Shown piece by piece: positions 43,292 through 52,833 of a DNA stretch of 64,000 nucleotides. The notes below the pieces were generated by a model. The model was not told the DNA's origin and searched no databases. It was given only the letters and a program-made list of their open reading frames with translations. The position numbers and the translations under genes were made by a program. Numbering within the stretch: position 1 is the first letter of the stretch; every line of letters begins with the position of its first letter. This DNA comes from Anaspis maculata. Taxonomy: Eukaryota > Arthropoda > Insecta > Coleoptera > Scraptiidae. The DNA lies in the NCBI GenBank assembly GCA_949128115.1, contig OX421964.1, positions 15,028,892-15,092,891 on the forward strand, in the 5' to 3' direction.

Positions 43292-44094
43292 CAGGCTGTC
43301 CCAACTAAAACAATCCAACGCGATTTTCTCAGAAAATATCAAGGCAACAACAACAATTGGGGGAAACCTGAACTTTTAGCTTTCTTTTAAGGGGGCGCCG
43401 ATGCTTGTAGGTGCTCTAGTTTCCAAGAAAATGCAATTTTAATCTGGCGAGTGACAAGAATTCGAAAATTCATGACCGACAAAACAAAATACTTCAGATG
43501 AAAAAAAATCCTCTTTCTCTGAGCTTTCCACTGATATGTGTCGCCGATGTCTGTACCTGGCCCAATAAGCCAGAAATTCTGCCTCAAAGTCTAGCGAACA
43601 CAATAATCGGAATTCATAACGACGTCACCGATCTCACACTTGTTGATTTTCACATCAGCCAGTATTCATTGCTGTGGAGGATCCAGATATGTTGAGTGAA
43701 AAAGTTTTAGTAACGGCTGGTATTGAAATCAACAAGTGTGTGATCGGTGACGTCACGTATTCCGATTATTGTGTTTGCTGGACTTTGAGGCAGAATTGCG
43801 GGCTTATTGGGCCAGGTACAGACATCAGCGAGTCAGCGACACATCAATGGAAAGCCCAGAGAAATAGGACTTTTTTTCATCTGAAGTGTTTTGTTTTGTC
43901 GGTCATGAATTTTCGAATTCTTGTGACTCGCCCGATTCAAATTGCATTTTCTTGGAAACTAGAGCACCTACAACCATCGGCGCCCCCTCAGAAAAGGCTA
44001 AAAGATCAGGCTTCCCCCCAATTAAAAAAATGTTTTCGTTGCCTTGATATTTTCTGAGAAAATCGCGCTGGATTGTTTTAGCTAGGACACCCTG
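43292..44094. mobile_element. TA-flanked mariner-type fold-back, 0.80 kb
   Basis: CAGGCTGTCCCAACTAAAAC at 43292 pairs with TTTTAGCTAGGACACCCTG ending at 44094, flanked by TA. Arms of about 370 bp are inverted copies (for example CATTTTCTTGGAAACTAGAG in the right arm). Confidence 0.85.
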
Positions 44095-44473
44095 TACATC
44101 GGTAAGTCCATTTTGAGAAGAAAAACTTGAGCTTTTTCCACGCGTCTATTTGTCACAGCGATTTTAAAAATTCGCTTGACGTCGTAGAGCTGATTCCATA
44201 AGCGCTGCGCGTGAAACGAATACAGCATGCGAGTGGCGCGGTGAGGTGAGAGGAGTAGGGATGGAGATATTAGGTAGTGGTGACGTCACCAGCCTTCTAT
44301 TTAAATTTTTTTAAGGCACTTAGAATTGAGATATCGCACTGCGGTTTTCACCATAAATCATGTAAAAAATTGCAGTCCCAATTAAAAATGAAAAAAATTC
44401 GAGAAAAAATCGACAAGTGCCATACAGTTTTGTAATCAGCAAAGCAAATTGTCTAGATATCAATAAGTAAATA

Positions 44474-44515
44474 CAGGGTGTCGCAAAAATTCAACTTTTT
44501 TTCTTCAACACCCTG
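44474..44515. mobile_element. 42-bp minimal TA-flanked TIR element
   Basis: CAGGGTGT and ACACCCTG enclose 26 bp, with TA on both sides. It directly abuts the next element through TATA. It may be an internally deleted remnant that kept only the tips. Confidence 0.7.
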
Positions 44516-44519
44516 TATA

Positions 44520-45329
44520 CAGGGTGTTTTAAATTTAAATCGCGTCCTTCCAGGAAATGATGGAGAACGTCAAAAGAAGTAGACTTTCTTGAGAAAATAT
44601 ATGTCAGAAACGAATAATAACGGAGATATAAACGTTCAAAGTTGAACTTTAAAAATCGATTTTTTGTCATAACGTTGAAACTTCTTGACCGATTTTGTTA
44701 AAATTTGAACCGGAGATTACTGAAATAAGTCGGTATCCAACAATAATAACGCGTTGTATCAAAATTATTCAGGGGCGTTAATAATGAGGGATGCCTCCGC
44801 TTTTTCACCCCTATTTTTTACCCCTTCAAGTAATTTTGTGGATTGGTCATACCTTTAAATTCTGTGTTCAATTTGAAAGAAAAAGTTACTCTAGCAAAAT
44901 TTTGATTGAATGCGTTGTTTTCAAGATATTTGGGTTTGAAACTACGAAAAACACATCAAAATATCCAATTTCAAGAGCCCAAAAAATGTTTTTTCCTACA
45001 AACTTCTCGTCTCTTAGAAAAACTCATGGTTCATAAACTTAAAACACAAAACCTATTCCAATAAAGGAATCATTGGTTATCTTAGATTTTTATTTTTTGG
45101 CTTTTGAAAGTGCGATGATGGTGTTTTCGGGATGTTTTCCGAAGTTTTAACGTCAAATATCTCGAGAACGAAGCCTCTTATCAAATTTTTGCAAGGGTAA
45201 ATTTTTCTTCCAAATTGAACATAGAATTCAAAAATATTAACAATTTATAAAATTACCCGAGAGGGTAGAAACTAAGGGTAAAAAAGCTGGAGCACCCTCC
45301 ATTACGCGACTTAAATTTGAAACACCCTG
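44520..45329. mobile_element. TA-flanked mariner-type fold-back, 0.81 kb
   Basis: CAGGGTGTTTTAAATTTAAA at 44520 pairs with TTAAATTTGAAACACCCTG ending at 45329, flanked by TA. The core is homologous to the cores of the elements at 12998 and 29359. Confidence 0.85.
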
Positions 45330-45605
45330 TATTATGAGATATAGAAAATTATGGTAAATATATTCGAAAAGTACAAGAAAAATTATCAAGGATTAGTTTT
45401 TCATTTTTCATCTCGCGTGATCACCTGTGCAAACATTTTGAATACGGCACTGTGTAGTAGACGAGACGTCAGTTTGACAGTACAGCACTGACAAGTGACA
45501 TCTATGCAAGTGACAGTTGACAGTAGTGACACCGGGGACGCAACATAACCCAACTTTTTGTTTTTAATTGAAATGTGATTACCGTAACGCAAACGAAGAA
45601 CCAAA

Positions 45606-46898
45606 ATGAACATAGTGAAGGAAGAACATTTGGATTTCGAGAAAACTTGCCGCATTTGCATGAACGAAAGCGACGTCATGGCCGACCTATTTGAAGAAGC
45701 ACTTCTGGAGAAATTTAAAGAAATATCATCCATCGAAGTAAGCCATTCTCTCCTGTTTTTTTCTTCTGAGAATTCAGTAGTTGAAAGTGCTGAAACCTAC
45801 AATTTCTAGCTGGAAAAAACCGACGGATTACCTAGGCAGATTTGTAATTACTGTACCGCCGAGCTGGACCGGTGGCACTTATTCAAGCAAAGAATCCTGC
45901 ACAGTGATGGACACCTCAGAAACCTCCTCAACGAACGAGAAGAGAACCGTAAAAAAGAACAGGAAGAATTGGAAAGTTTACTACACACTGATTATGATGG
46001 TTTGAATGAGAGTAGCGTTAAAGTTGAAAATCTGAGACTCAATTACATCGAGTGTGATGAAGAGAAAAACTCCATAGAAGCCTTAATGCGCCACATGAGC
46101 ACTCACAACGAAGACGAGAAGCAAAATCACCAGTGCACCGGATGCGATCTCGAATTCTGCGAAAAAAAACTGCTCGTAACTCACATGAAAATGAGCCACC
46201 CACACTTGAAACCTTATTCGTGTCCGGTCTGTTCGAAGGGGTTCGAGAAGCAGTGCCGAGTAAAAGTCCACATGGTGACGCACACAAAAGACAGGCCGTA
46301 CACTTGCGACGTGTGCCAGAAACAGTTTGCATCCAACGGCGGGCTCTACAACCACAAAAAGATCCACCGAGGCGAGAAATCTTTCGTGTGCAACGATTGC
46401 GGACTGTCTTTCACGCAAAAGACGCACCTCGAGTCTCACATCAGGAGCAGGCACACGCAAGAACGCCCTTTTCTGTGTGCCGAGTGCGGTCAAGCGTTCG
46501 CGACCAAGGGCCAGTTGAGTTATCACACGAGGCGCCACACTGGCGAGAAGAAACCGCTGATACACACCTGCGGGGTCTGTTCGAGAGCCTTCAGCGCGTT
46601 AACCGAGTTGAGGTATCACATGAGGACACACACGGGCGAAAAGCCGTTCCAGTGCGATATTTGTGGCAAAAGGTTCGCGATGTCCGGGCAAGTGAATGCG
46701 CACAGGACGATGCACACGGGGGAGAAAAAATATCGTTGCACGTTTTGTAAAATGGGATTTCGTTCGACTTCTTCTGTGAAAAGACATGAACGGATTCATA
46801 CCGGCGAACGGCCGTACATTTGTAAGATTTGTAGTTCGGCTTTTACACAGAGCAGTACCTTGAAAACGCATATGAAAGTTCACACAGGTGATAGCTAA
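45606..46898 (+). CDS. ZAD-type C2H2 zinc-finger protein 2 (406 aa, two exons)
   Basis: Exon 1 is 45606-45737, the intron (GTAAGC..TTTCTAG) is 45738-45809, and exon 2 is 45810-46898, in phase 0. The ZAD has zinc ligands C15 and C18 (CRIC) and C56 and C59 (CNYC), with the intron at the same place as in gene 1. The linker is Glu-rich. The first finger position has lost a cysteine (NYIEC..HMSTH), and the position equivalent to finger 2 of gene 1 is absent. Nine intact C2H2 fingers then run to the end with TGEKP-type linkers. The product is a likely nuclear DNA-binding factor. A poly(A) signal (AATAAA) lies near 47,103. It is an obvious paralogue of 19,144-20,470, same orientation, 26 kb apart. 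Confidence 0.95.
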
Positions 46899-47282
46899 CA
46901 AATGTATTTTGTTTTGTTGTGAGTTTAAGCTGCTGCAAAGCTTCAAAGTGCAACAGTCACTTAGCTTAGCGTTAAGACAAAAGTACGGAGTAGGTACCTA
47001 CATACAGTCCTACAAACTAAGTTATGCATGAAAAACTGTCAGAGAGCTATAGGATTTATATTTTGATAATGATAATAATCAATATATATATATATATTAT
47101 ATAATAAAAGAAAGTGTCAAATCTTTGTGCCGCTAAAACTCAGAAACGAGTCCCGCCACGATCAAGGGAGTTGTATGGTGTGGTAGCCCTATATCCCCCA
47201 TCGATAAAGAAGGTTTCCGTTTTTACCTAAAAGGCGTGCTTTTGAAGATATGGAAGGGTTGGAAGTTTTTGCTCTCTAGAAA

Positions 47283-48260
47283 TGTCTAGGACAATCCAGA
47301 ACATTCGAGAGTATTCGAGATCATTCCACAACATTCCAGAATGTTTCGGTATGTTCTGGAATGTTCGGGAATAGTCTTCAACGTTCAGATAATAGAAGAA
47401 AGTCTACAGTGTGCATGCCGAAACTCAGAAACGAGGGGCGTGTTTTTTTAAGATATAAGGGCTGGTACTTTCGCCCTCTAGAATTGTCTAGAACTGTCTA
47501 GAACAGTCCAGAACATTCGAAAGTATTCGGGATCAATCAACAACATTCCAGAATGTTTCGGTATGTTTTACAATATTCGGGGACGTTCGGAAACATCCCG
47601 GAACATCCCAGATCATTGTAGAACATTCGAGATCATTCTATAACATTCCAGAATGTTCTGGTATGTTCTGGAATGGTCGGGAATAGTCTGGGATGTTCGG
47701 AAACATCCGTGAATATTCCAGATCATTGTGGAGCATTCGTGATCATTCCACAACATTCCAGAATGTTCCGGTATCTTCTGAAATGGTCGGAAATAGTCTG
47801 GAACGTTCGGAAACATTCTGGAACATTCCAATCCATTGTGGTACATTCGAGATCGTTCTACAACATTCCAGAATGTTCCGGTATGTTGTAGAATATTCGG
47901 GAATAGCCTGGAACGTTCGAAAACATCCCGGAACATTCCAGATCATTGTGGAACATTCGAGATCATTCCATAACATTCCAAAATATTCCGGTATGTTCTA
48001 GAATGGTCGGGATAATCTTGAACGTTCAAAAACATCTCGGAACATTCCAGATCATTGTGAAGCATTCGTGATCATTCCACAACATTCCAGAATGTTCGGG
48101 TGTGTTCGGAAATAGTCTAGAACGTTCGGAAACATTCCGGAACATTCCAATCCATTGTGGTACATTCAAGATCGTTCACAACATTTCAGAATGTTTGGGT
48201 ATGCTCGGGAATAGTCTGGAACGTTCGGAAACATTCCAGAATGTTCCGGTATGTTCTATA
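47283..48260. repeat. 110-bp satellite rich in GAA/TTC pentamers
   Basis: The phrase ACATTCCAGAATGTTC recurs at about 47,543, 47,643, 47,753, 47,863, 47,973 and 48,082, giving a period near 110 bp. Each unit is built of shorter sub-repeats such as GGAACATTCC and GGTATGTTCTGGAATG. Units commonly contain nTTCnnGAAnnTTCn, the pattern of a heat-shock element. The left end (47,150-47,520) also repeats a longer block with CTCAGAAACGAG and CCCTCTAGAA. Open frames across it are artefacts of the repeat. Further partial copies occur at 51,385-51,430 and 52,283-52,400. Confidence 0.85.
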
Positions 48261-49000
48261 CTGGTCACAATTTGAAGTGGGTCACCCAAAAAACTGTTCG
48301 GTTTTTAATCTCTGTCAATCAAGATAAATCCTTCTAATTTCACCATCTGCAAGTGCTTGTTGGCTCGTGACAGCGATATGTTAAATACAGAGTGATTAAG
48401 GATGCCTTGTAATTTTGTACTTTTTTGCAATGGTACAGGAACTTTCGTGGCCAGCCTGTAATTTTGGATTTTGCTGTATTTGGTAACCAATAATATGAGG
48501 AACTCATTGTTTCTTAGTTTGATGCTCTACGTTGCGTAGTTTTTTTTTTAATTTAGATACTTTATCACGTTAATTTATACGAACCATTTTTTTTTATTAT
48601 ATTTAAATTATGAGCAATGAAAATGAACGGGGTAAAATATTTTAAAAGAAAGTTGGACCTGGTCTGGACTGCGCTACTTTTTGGTAGAATCTAAACATAC
48701 TGTTACGAGCGGCGATCCCGTACATATTGGTAAACACTCGACCTTTCTGGATCCTTCCATCCATTAGATCGCAGTATAGAAGTCTGGAGCGATCTGGTGC
48801 ATTCCAGAGCGTTCGTGTATGTGAAACTCAATGGAGACCGAATGCCTGATCAAGGCACATCTGTCCATTTTGGCGGAGGCGCCGTCCAGACCTCGGCAGA
48901 ATTATACGGGTAACGTGTGTGATTATTCAGGAATGGTCTACAAACCGCCTATGCTGGAATTTGCTGGAAGTAGACAGAAAGTTCGGGAACACCATTCGGA

Positions 49001-49012
49001 GGCCTTATATAA
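49001..49012 (+). promoter_or_regulatory. TATA box of the LTR
   Basis: CTTATATAAGGC inside the LTR, upstream of CGGCAGCTCGCGGCAGTCAG, fits a core promoter for LTR transcription. Inferred from position and sequence only. Confidence 0.5.
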
Positions 49013-49310
49013 GGCGTCAGCCGGCAGCTCGCGGCAGTCAGAACCACCGAGAACCATTCAGTGCCAAACGTTCGACGAGTGAACATCAAGATTTTCACGC
49101 ATAGTACGCAACCGCACGACTACAGAAAGTTCAACAAATCCTTTCGCAGTGGAACCTGCTCCCACCACCCCCGGAACTTCACCATCTGCCACATCAGCAG
49201 AAGGGGCTGAGGCCCCATTATTCAACCAGAAGCTGGCAGAACATTCAAGAGTGCTGGCCAAAAAGCAAGGTATTCCACCTCACCACCCACTTCAAGCCAA
49301 AAGAAGCAAA

Positions 49311-50266
49311 ATGGAAACAACCAACCGATTCGGCGTTCTACTGGATTTACCAGACACCGACATCAATGATGAAAATTCTATGGAAATAGCAAACAACCAC
49401 ACCGACGACGCAATAATTAAAACTCCGCAGCATTCCACCACTATAACAGCCAAACCACCACCCATCATAGTGACTAGCAAGGTCAAGGACTTCAGCAAAT
49501 TTCACGAAGCAATCAGACAAGCAGTCGGAAATAACTACAAGGCATTCTACAATCGAGACAATATAAAACTATACCCAAACACCGCCGAAGCCCACAACAA
49601 AGCCAGAGAACTGCTAACTACCAACAACATCAATTTCTTCACCTACACGGCCAAAGAAGACCGTAGCAATAAAATGATCCTGAAAGCGGCTCCATTGATC
49701 ACTTCTGAAGAAATAATAACAAAAATGAAACATCACAACATAGTAATCCAAGACTGCATTCAACTTGAATCAAGGAAGAGCAACAACTCGCCAACCGGAT
49801 CATTCTTAATCACGGCCCCAAAATCCACCTCACTAAAGAAAATTCAAGAAATAACGGACATCGAAAACGTCAGAATCCGATATGAAAATTACGCCAGACG
49901 CCCTGTGACGCAATGCCATCGATGCCAAGGATTCGGCCACGGGTCCTCCAACTGTAATCTTTCACCCAGATGCGTCAAATGCACCAAGCCACACCTCACC
50001 AAGCTGTGCCCCATAACCACCAGGACCTCAGACGTGCAATGCTGCAATTGCGGGGGCCCCCACGCCGCTAACTTCAGCCAATGCCCCAAATACCTGGAGG
50101 CCATGGAGCAACTCACAATAAGCAGGGTAAGCAAAAACCTGCCAGTGTTTGTAACCTCAGGCAACTTCTTGCAATGGTAAGAGAACTAAAAAGTGCCCTG
50201 ATGAACTGTCAAGACAGCGTACAAAAACTTATTATTATTCAAAAAATCTCTGAAAAATATGACTAA
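49311..50266 (+). pseudogene. Gag (ORF1) of a Jockey-like element, one frameshift
   Basis: From ATG 49311 the frame reads METTNRFGVLLDLPDTDIND, then the PRE_C2HC-like region (IVTSKVKDFSKFHEAIRQAV .. FFTYTAKEDRSNKMILKAAP), then three zinc knuckles: CHRCQGFGHGSSNC, CVKCTKPHLTKLC and CCNCGGPHAANFSQC. The frame is open further upstream to 49,083 but has no ATG there. Near 50,125 it shifts; the C-terminal helix NLRQLLAMVRELKSALMNCQ continues in another frame to TAA at 50264-50266. That stop overlaps the ORF2 ATG in ATGACTAA. The protein binds the element's RNA. It sits in an LTR. Confidence 0.82.
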
Positions 50267-50440
50267 AATGGCCCTCGCCCATTCACAAAAATTACACATT
50301 GTTTCTTGGAACGCCAACGGCATCCAATTCAAAGCTAACGAGCTTGAAGCACTCGCTCTTGAAATTGATCTCGATATAATCCTTCTGCAAGAAACTAAGC
50401 TAAACACAAGGAAGCCACCTAAACTCCGGGAAGTATTGAA
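50259..50440 (+). pseudogene. Start of ORF2 endonuclease, truncated
   Basis: MTKMALAHSQKLHIVSWNAN opens an apurinic-type endonuclease domain, with LDIILLQETKLNTRKPPKLR as the next motif. Homology ends near 50,437 and LTR-like sequence follows. The loss of the 3' part is unusual, because non-LTR copies are normally cut at the 5' end. Confidence 0.75.
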
Positions 50441-50612
50441 ATGGAATGCGAAAGGATAACAAGTGCGAAACAAGCGAAGTACCTGCGAAATAATTCCTGC
50501 GTAGATAATTATTGTTGGCGTTATTTATTGTAGTAGTACGCAGAAATAAACAGTGTGTGTTTTAAAAGATCGTCTCAATTATATTCGAACCCGTACGCGA
50601 AATATCGTAACA

Positions 50613-50830
50613 ATACCTTTGAACAGGTTATTGATAGTTTCCACAGGGATTTCTCTCCACTTCGCGGTTAGAGCATCCAATAAGTTCTTCTCTTGTAGTG
50701 AGTTGTACTGGTAGTGCTGACAGTCTTCTTTGGAGAGCATCCCATATGTGCTCAATTGGATTGATATCGGGTGGTAAGTTTAGCCATATTATTGTATTGA
50801 TTTCAATATTCACGAAAGATGAATTCCTAA
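50613..50830 (-). pseudogene. Tc1-like transposase C-terminal fragment
   Basis: On the minus strand: INTIIWLNLPPDINPIEHIW, then DALQRRLSALP, then after a frameshift LTAKWREIPVETINNL. The NPIEHIWD block with the D(34)E-type catalytic Glu is diagnostic of Tc1/mariner DDE transposases. Only the last third remains. Confidence 0.8.
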
Positions 50831-51430
50831 TATTGCCATGTTACATTTATTATTATTGTTATTGTTACAATTTTCAAAGTAATTTTTGCTAAACTCGGAG
50901 AAAAACTGTTTATAGCAAAACTAATAACTGTCAAATTGATCGACTCAACTTGAATACCTACTTGATTAGATATTTGAAGCCACCTGTGAAGCTGAGACAT
51001 TAGAACCACCTTAGACATTAGAAGCAGTGCAGCGCGAAAAATCACCTCATGAAAAAAAATCGTATTTCTGTAACTATGTAACCTGGAGCATCAAGCTAAA
51101 AAGCAATGAGTTCCTCATCCTATTGGTTACCAAATAGAGAAAAATCCAAAATTACAGAGTGGCCACGAAAGTTCCTGTACCATCACAAAAAAGTACAAAA
51201 TTACAAGGCATTCTTTATCACCCTGTATTGAACATATCGCTGTCACGAGCCAACAATCACTTGCAGATGGTGAAAGTAGAAGGATATATCTTGAAGTTGG
51301 TGTAAGTTATTTCGAAATCTGATCATTTTCAAGTGATTGATAGAGATTTAAAACCGAACAATTTTTTGGGTGACCCGAAAAACGTTCGAAAACATTCCAC
51401 ATCATTGTAGAACATTCGAGATCATATGAT

Positions 51431-51850
51431 AGCATATGAAACCCTACCACATACCCTTGGTATCTGCCCATACAATGAAGCTCTCAGAAATCAACGGCAT
51501 CATGAGATCAGATCATTCCTCGCACAAGAGCTCAAAAAAGTTGGATTTGAAACAATGAAGAAGTGACTTGTTATGCGGACAATGGAAGTATGAGACGGAT
51601 AGACATCATTGCGATAGATCGAATGAAAAGAAAAGGGTATGTTTTGGATCCAAATGTGCGGTTTGAAGTCAAGAAGACTCAGCCAGAAGAAAAGTCCACA
51701 AGGAAAAATATGCGATTTATGAGCCAACAACAAAATATCTCAAGGAACACTATGATATTGACAAAATTGATGTGATTGTTCGTATATTTATTGGAGCTCG
51801 TGGGACAATTTCAAAGTTCTGTATCTCTTCTATTTGCATTTTTTCAGAAT
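51431..51850 (+). pseudogene. C-terminal nuclease-like region of a non-LTR element
   Basis: Across frameshifts it reads HTLGICPYNEALRNQRHHEI, then VTCYADNGSMRRIDIIAIDR, GYVLDPNVRFE, YEPTTKYLKEHYDIDKIDVI and FIGARGTISKF. This pattern is familiar from the C-termini of arthropod non-LTR elements that carry a restriction-like nuclease fold after a Cys/His motif. The RT domain is absent. The clade is not resolved. Confidence 0.6.
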
Positions 51851-51870
51851 TAGTAGTAAATGGGCTAAAC

Positions 51871-52048
51871 TCAGTGGCGTAACTAGAGGGGGGGTTTCGG
51901 GGTCAACCCCCCCCCCCCCATTGGCCATCGAATTCCCTGGAATTTTTTTTAAATGCGACGCTCTTTTATTCGTTTTGCTTGCATATTCGCATATTTTTCA
52001 GTCGTGACCCCCCCCCCCCCCCATCGGACACTTCTAGTTACGCCACTG
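51871..52048. mobile_element. hAT MITE with 8-bp duplication, 178 bp
   Basis: CAGTGGCGTAACTAGA and TCTAGTTACGCCACTG enclose G/C-homopolymer-rich sequence. GGCTAAAC lies on both sides (51863-51870, 52049-52056), an exact 8-bp duplication. The left end has one extra T. Confidence 0.88.
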
Positions 52049-52282
52049 GGCTAAACAAACAGCCTTGATGGCTTTGAAGGGTTCGATAAAGATTTTCCGT
52101 CAAGTATTCTTTATACTCTTAGTTTATATGTGTTAACTTTATATATTTACACTGATATTATTGTTAAAAACCCAATTTTATACCTTCTTTTATATCTGTT
52201 CATAATAGTATCTTTGTCATTTTGGCAACCTACGATCATGTAGGAAGGCATTATTTATTTGTTCAATAAATAATTATATACA

Positions 52283-52400
52283 GCATTCCAAAATGTTCCG
52301 GTATGTTCTGAAATGTTCGGGTGATTCGAGAGTATTCGAGATCATTCCACAACATTCCAGAATGTTCCGGTAAATCCTGGAAAACATTGTGGACCATTTG
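52283..52400. repeat. Partial unit of the 110-bp satellite
   Basis: Contains GTTCCGGTATGTTCTGAAAT and ACATTCCAGAATGTTCC as in the main array at 47,283-48,260. Confidence 0.8.
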
Positions 52401-52443
52401 AAACATTTTTTTTTGCTTTGGGTGGGGCTACCCATTGGTAGGG

Positions 52444-52451
52444 GTATATAA
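52444..52451 (+). promoter_or_regulatory. TATA-box-like sequence
   Basis: GGGTATATAAAGCAAG precedes a possible small ORF by about 90 bp. Inferred from sequence alone. Confidence 0.35.
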
Positions 52452-52536
52452 AGCAAGATCCGTCGTGGTTTCGAACACCTGTTTCTTATCAGTTGTTACT
52501 GTTAATAAGAAGTTGATGTGATTTATATTTTATACA

Positions 52537-52740
52537 ATGCCCAAACGTGAAAGAGGAGATCTTGCCAGTTCTGTAGCAAAATGGCGAAAAAAACAAGTCG
52601 AAGAGTGCGAAGTACATATACGTTCCCAACGAATCAGCAGAATGAGCACCTTTAGATGCAGAGAAACTGAAGAACAAGGAAATGAACGAATTGCGCCACA
52701 ATCTCATAACAAAAACACTGCAAATGCAAGTCACCCATGA
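52537..52740 (+). CDS. Possible 67-aa basic protein, unknown
   Basis: The ATG at 52537 follows a TATA-like box by about 90 bp. The peptide is basic (MPKRERGDLASSVAKWRKKQ) and contains RISRMSTFRCRETEEQ. The last part resembles the R-x-S-E-T-E-E-Q-type N-terminal stretch of some Helitron-encoded helicase ORFs, but the match is weak. A shifted frame over the 3' half is also open (EKLKNKEMNELRHNLITKTL) and looks helical. It may be a remnant of a Helitron or another element. It is not a confident gene. Confidence 0.25.
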   Translation: MPKRERGDLASSVAKWRKKQVEECEVHIRSQRISRMSTFRCRETEEQGNERIAPQSHNKNTANASHP

Positions 52741-52833
52741 AAATATCACCCTTACGAGAAGCGCGAACGAGGACTAGGTTTCGACGCGGCCCCGGCGAAA
52801 GCTAGTTAATAATAAAAACCCGTCTTTATTGCA

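Larger units (their letters stand above)
48701..50612 (+). mobile_element. LTR (probably Gypsy-type solo LTR) interrupted by a non-LTR fragment
   Basis: Starts TGTTACGAGCGG and ends ATCGTAACA, with ATAC on both sides (48697-48700, 50613-50616), a 4-bp duplication as in Gypsy-type elements. A promoter-like CCTTATATAAGGCG lies at about 49,001 and a poly(A)-type AATAAA at about 50,545. LTR-like sequence covers about 48,701-49,080 and 50,437-50,612. The middle is the gag and endonuclease start of a Jockey-like element in the same orientation. The exact junctions are not clear, and no internal Gypsy genes are present. Confidence 0.65.
48279..51376. mobile_element. 3.1-kb unit with 270-320-bp inverted arms inside satellite
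   Basis: GGTCACCCAAAAAACTGTTC at about 48,280 pairs with the sequence ending TTGGGTGACCC at 51,376. The arms (48,279-48,552 and 51,053-51,376) share inverted CATCTGCAAGTG, GTCACGAGCCAACA and GGTTACCAAATA stretches. GTTCGGAA-type satellite borders both sides, so the unit probably inserted in the array. The loop contains an LTR, a gag fragment and a Tc1-like fragment. Confidence 0.65.

Noticed and set aside
47613..48001. Repetitive open frames (NIPEHSGMLW-like) in both strands
   Set aside because: They follow the 110-bp satellite period and occur in several frames, so they are a by-product of the repeat.
47283..48260. CRISPR-like periodic array
   Set aside because: The period is about 110 bp with no unique spacers, sub-repeats fill the whole unit, and the context is an animal genome.
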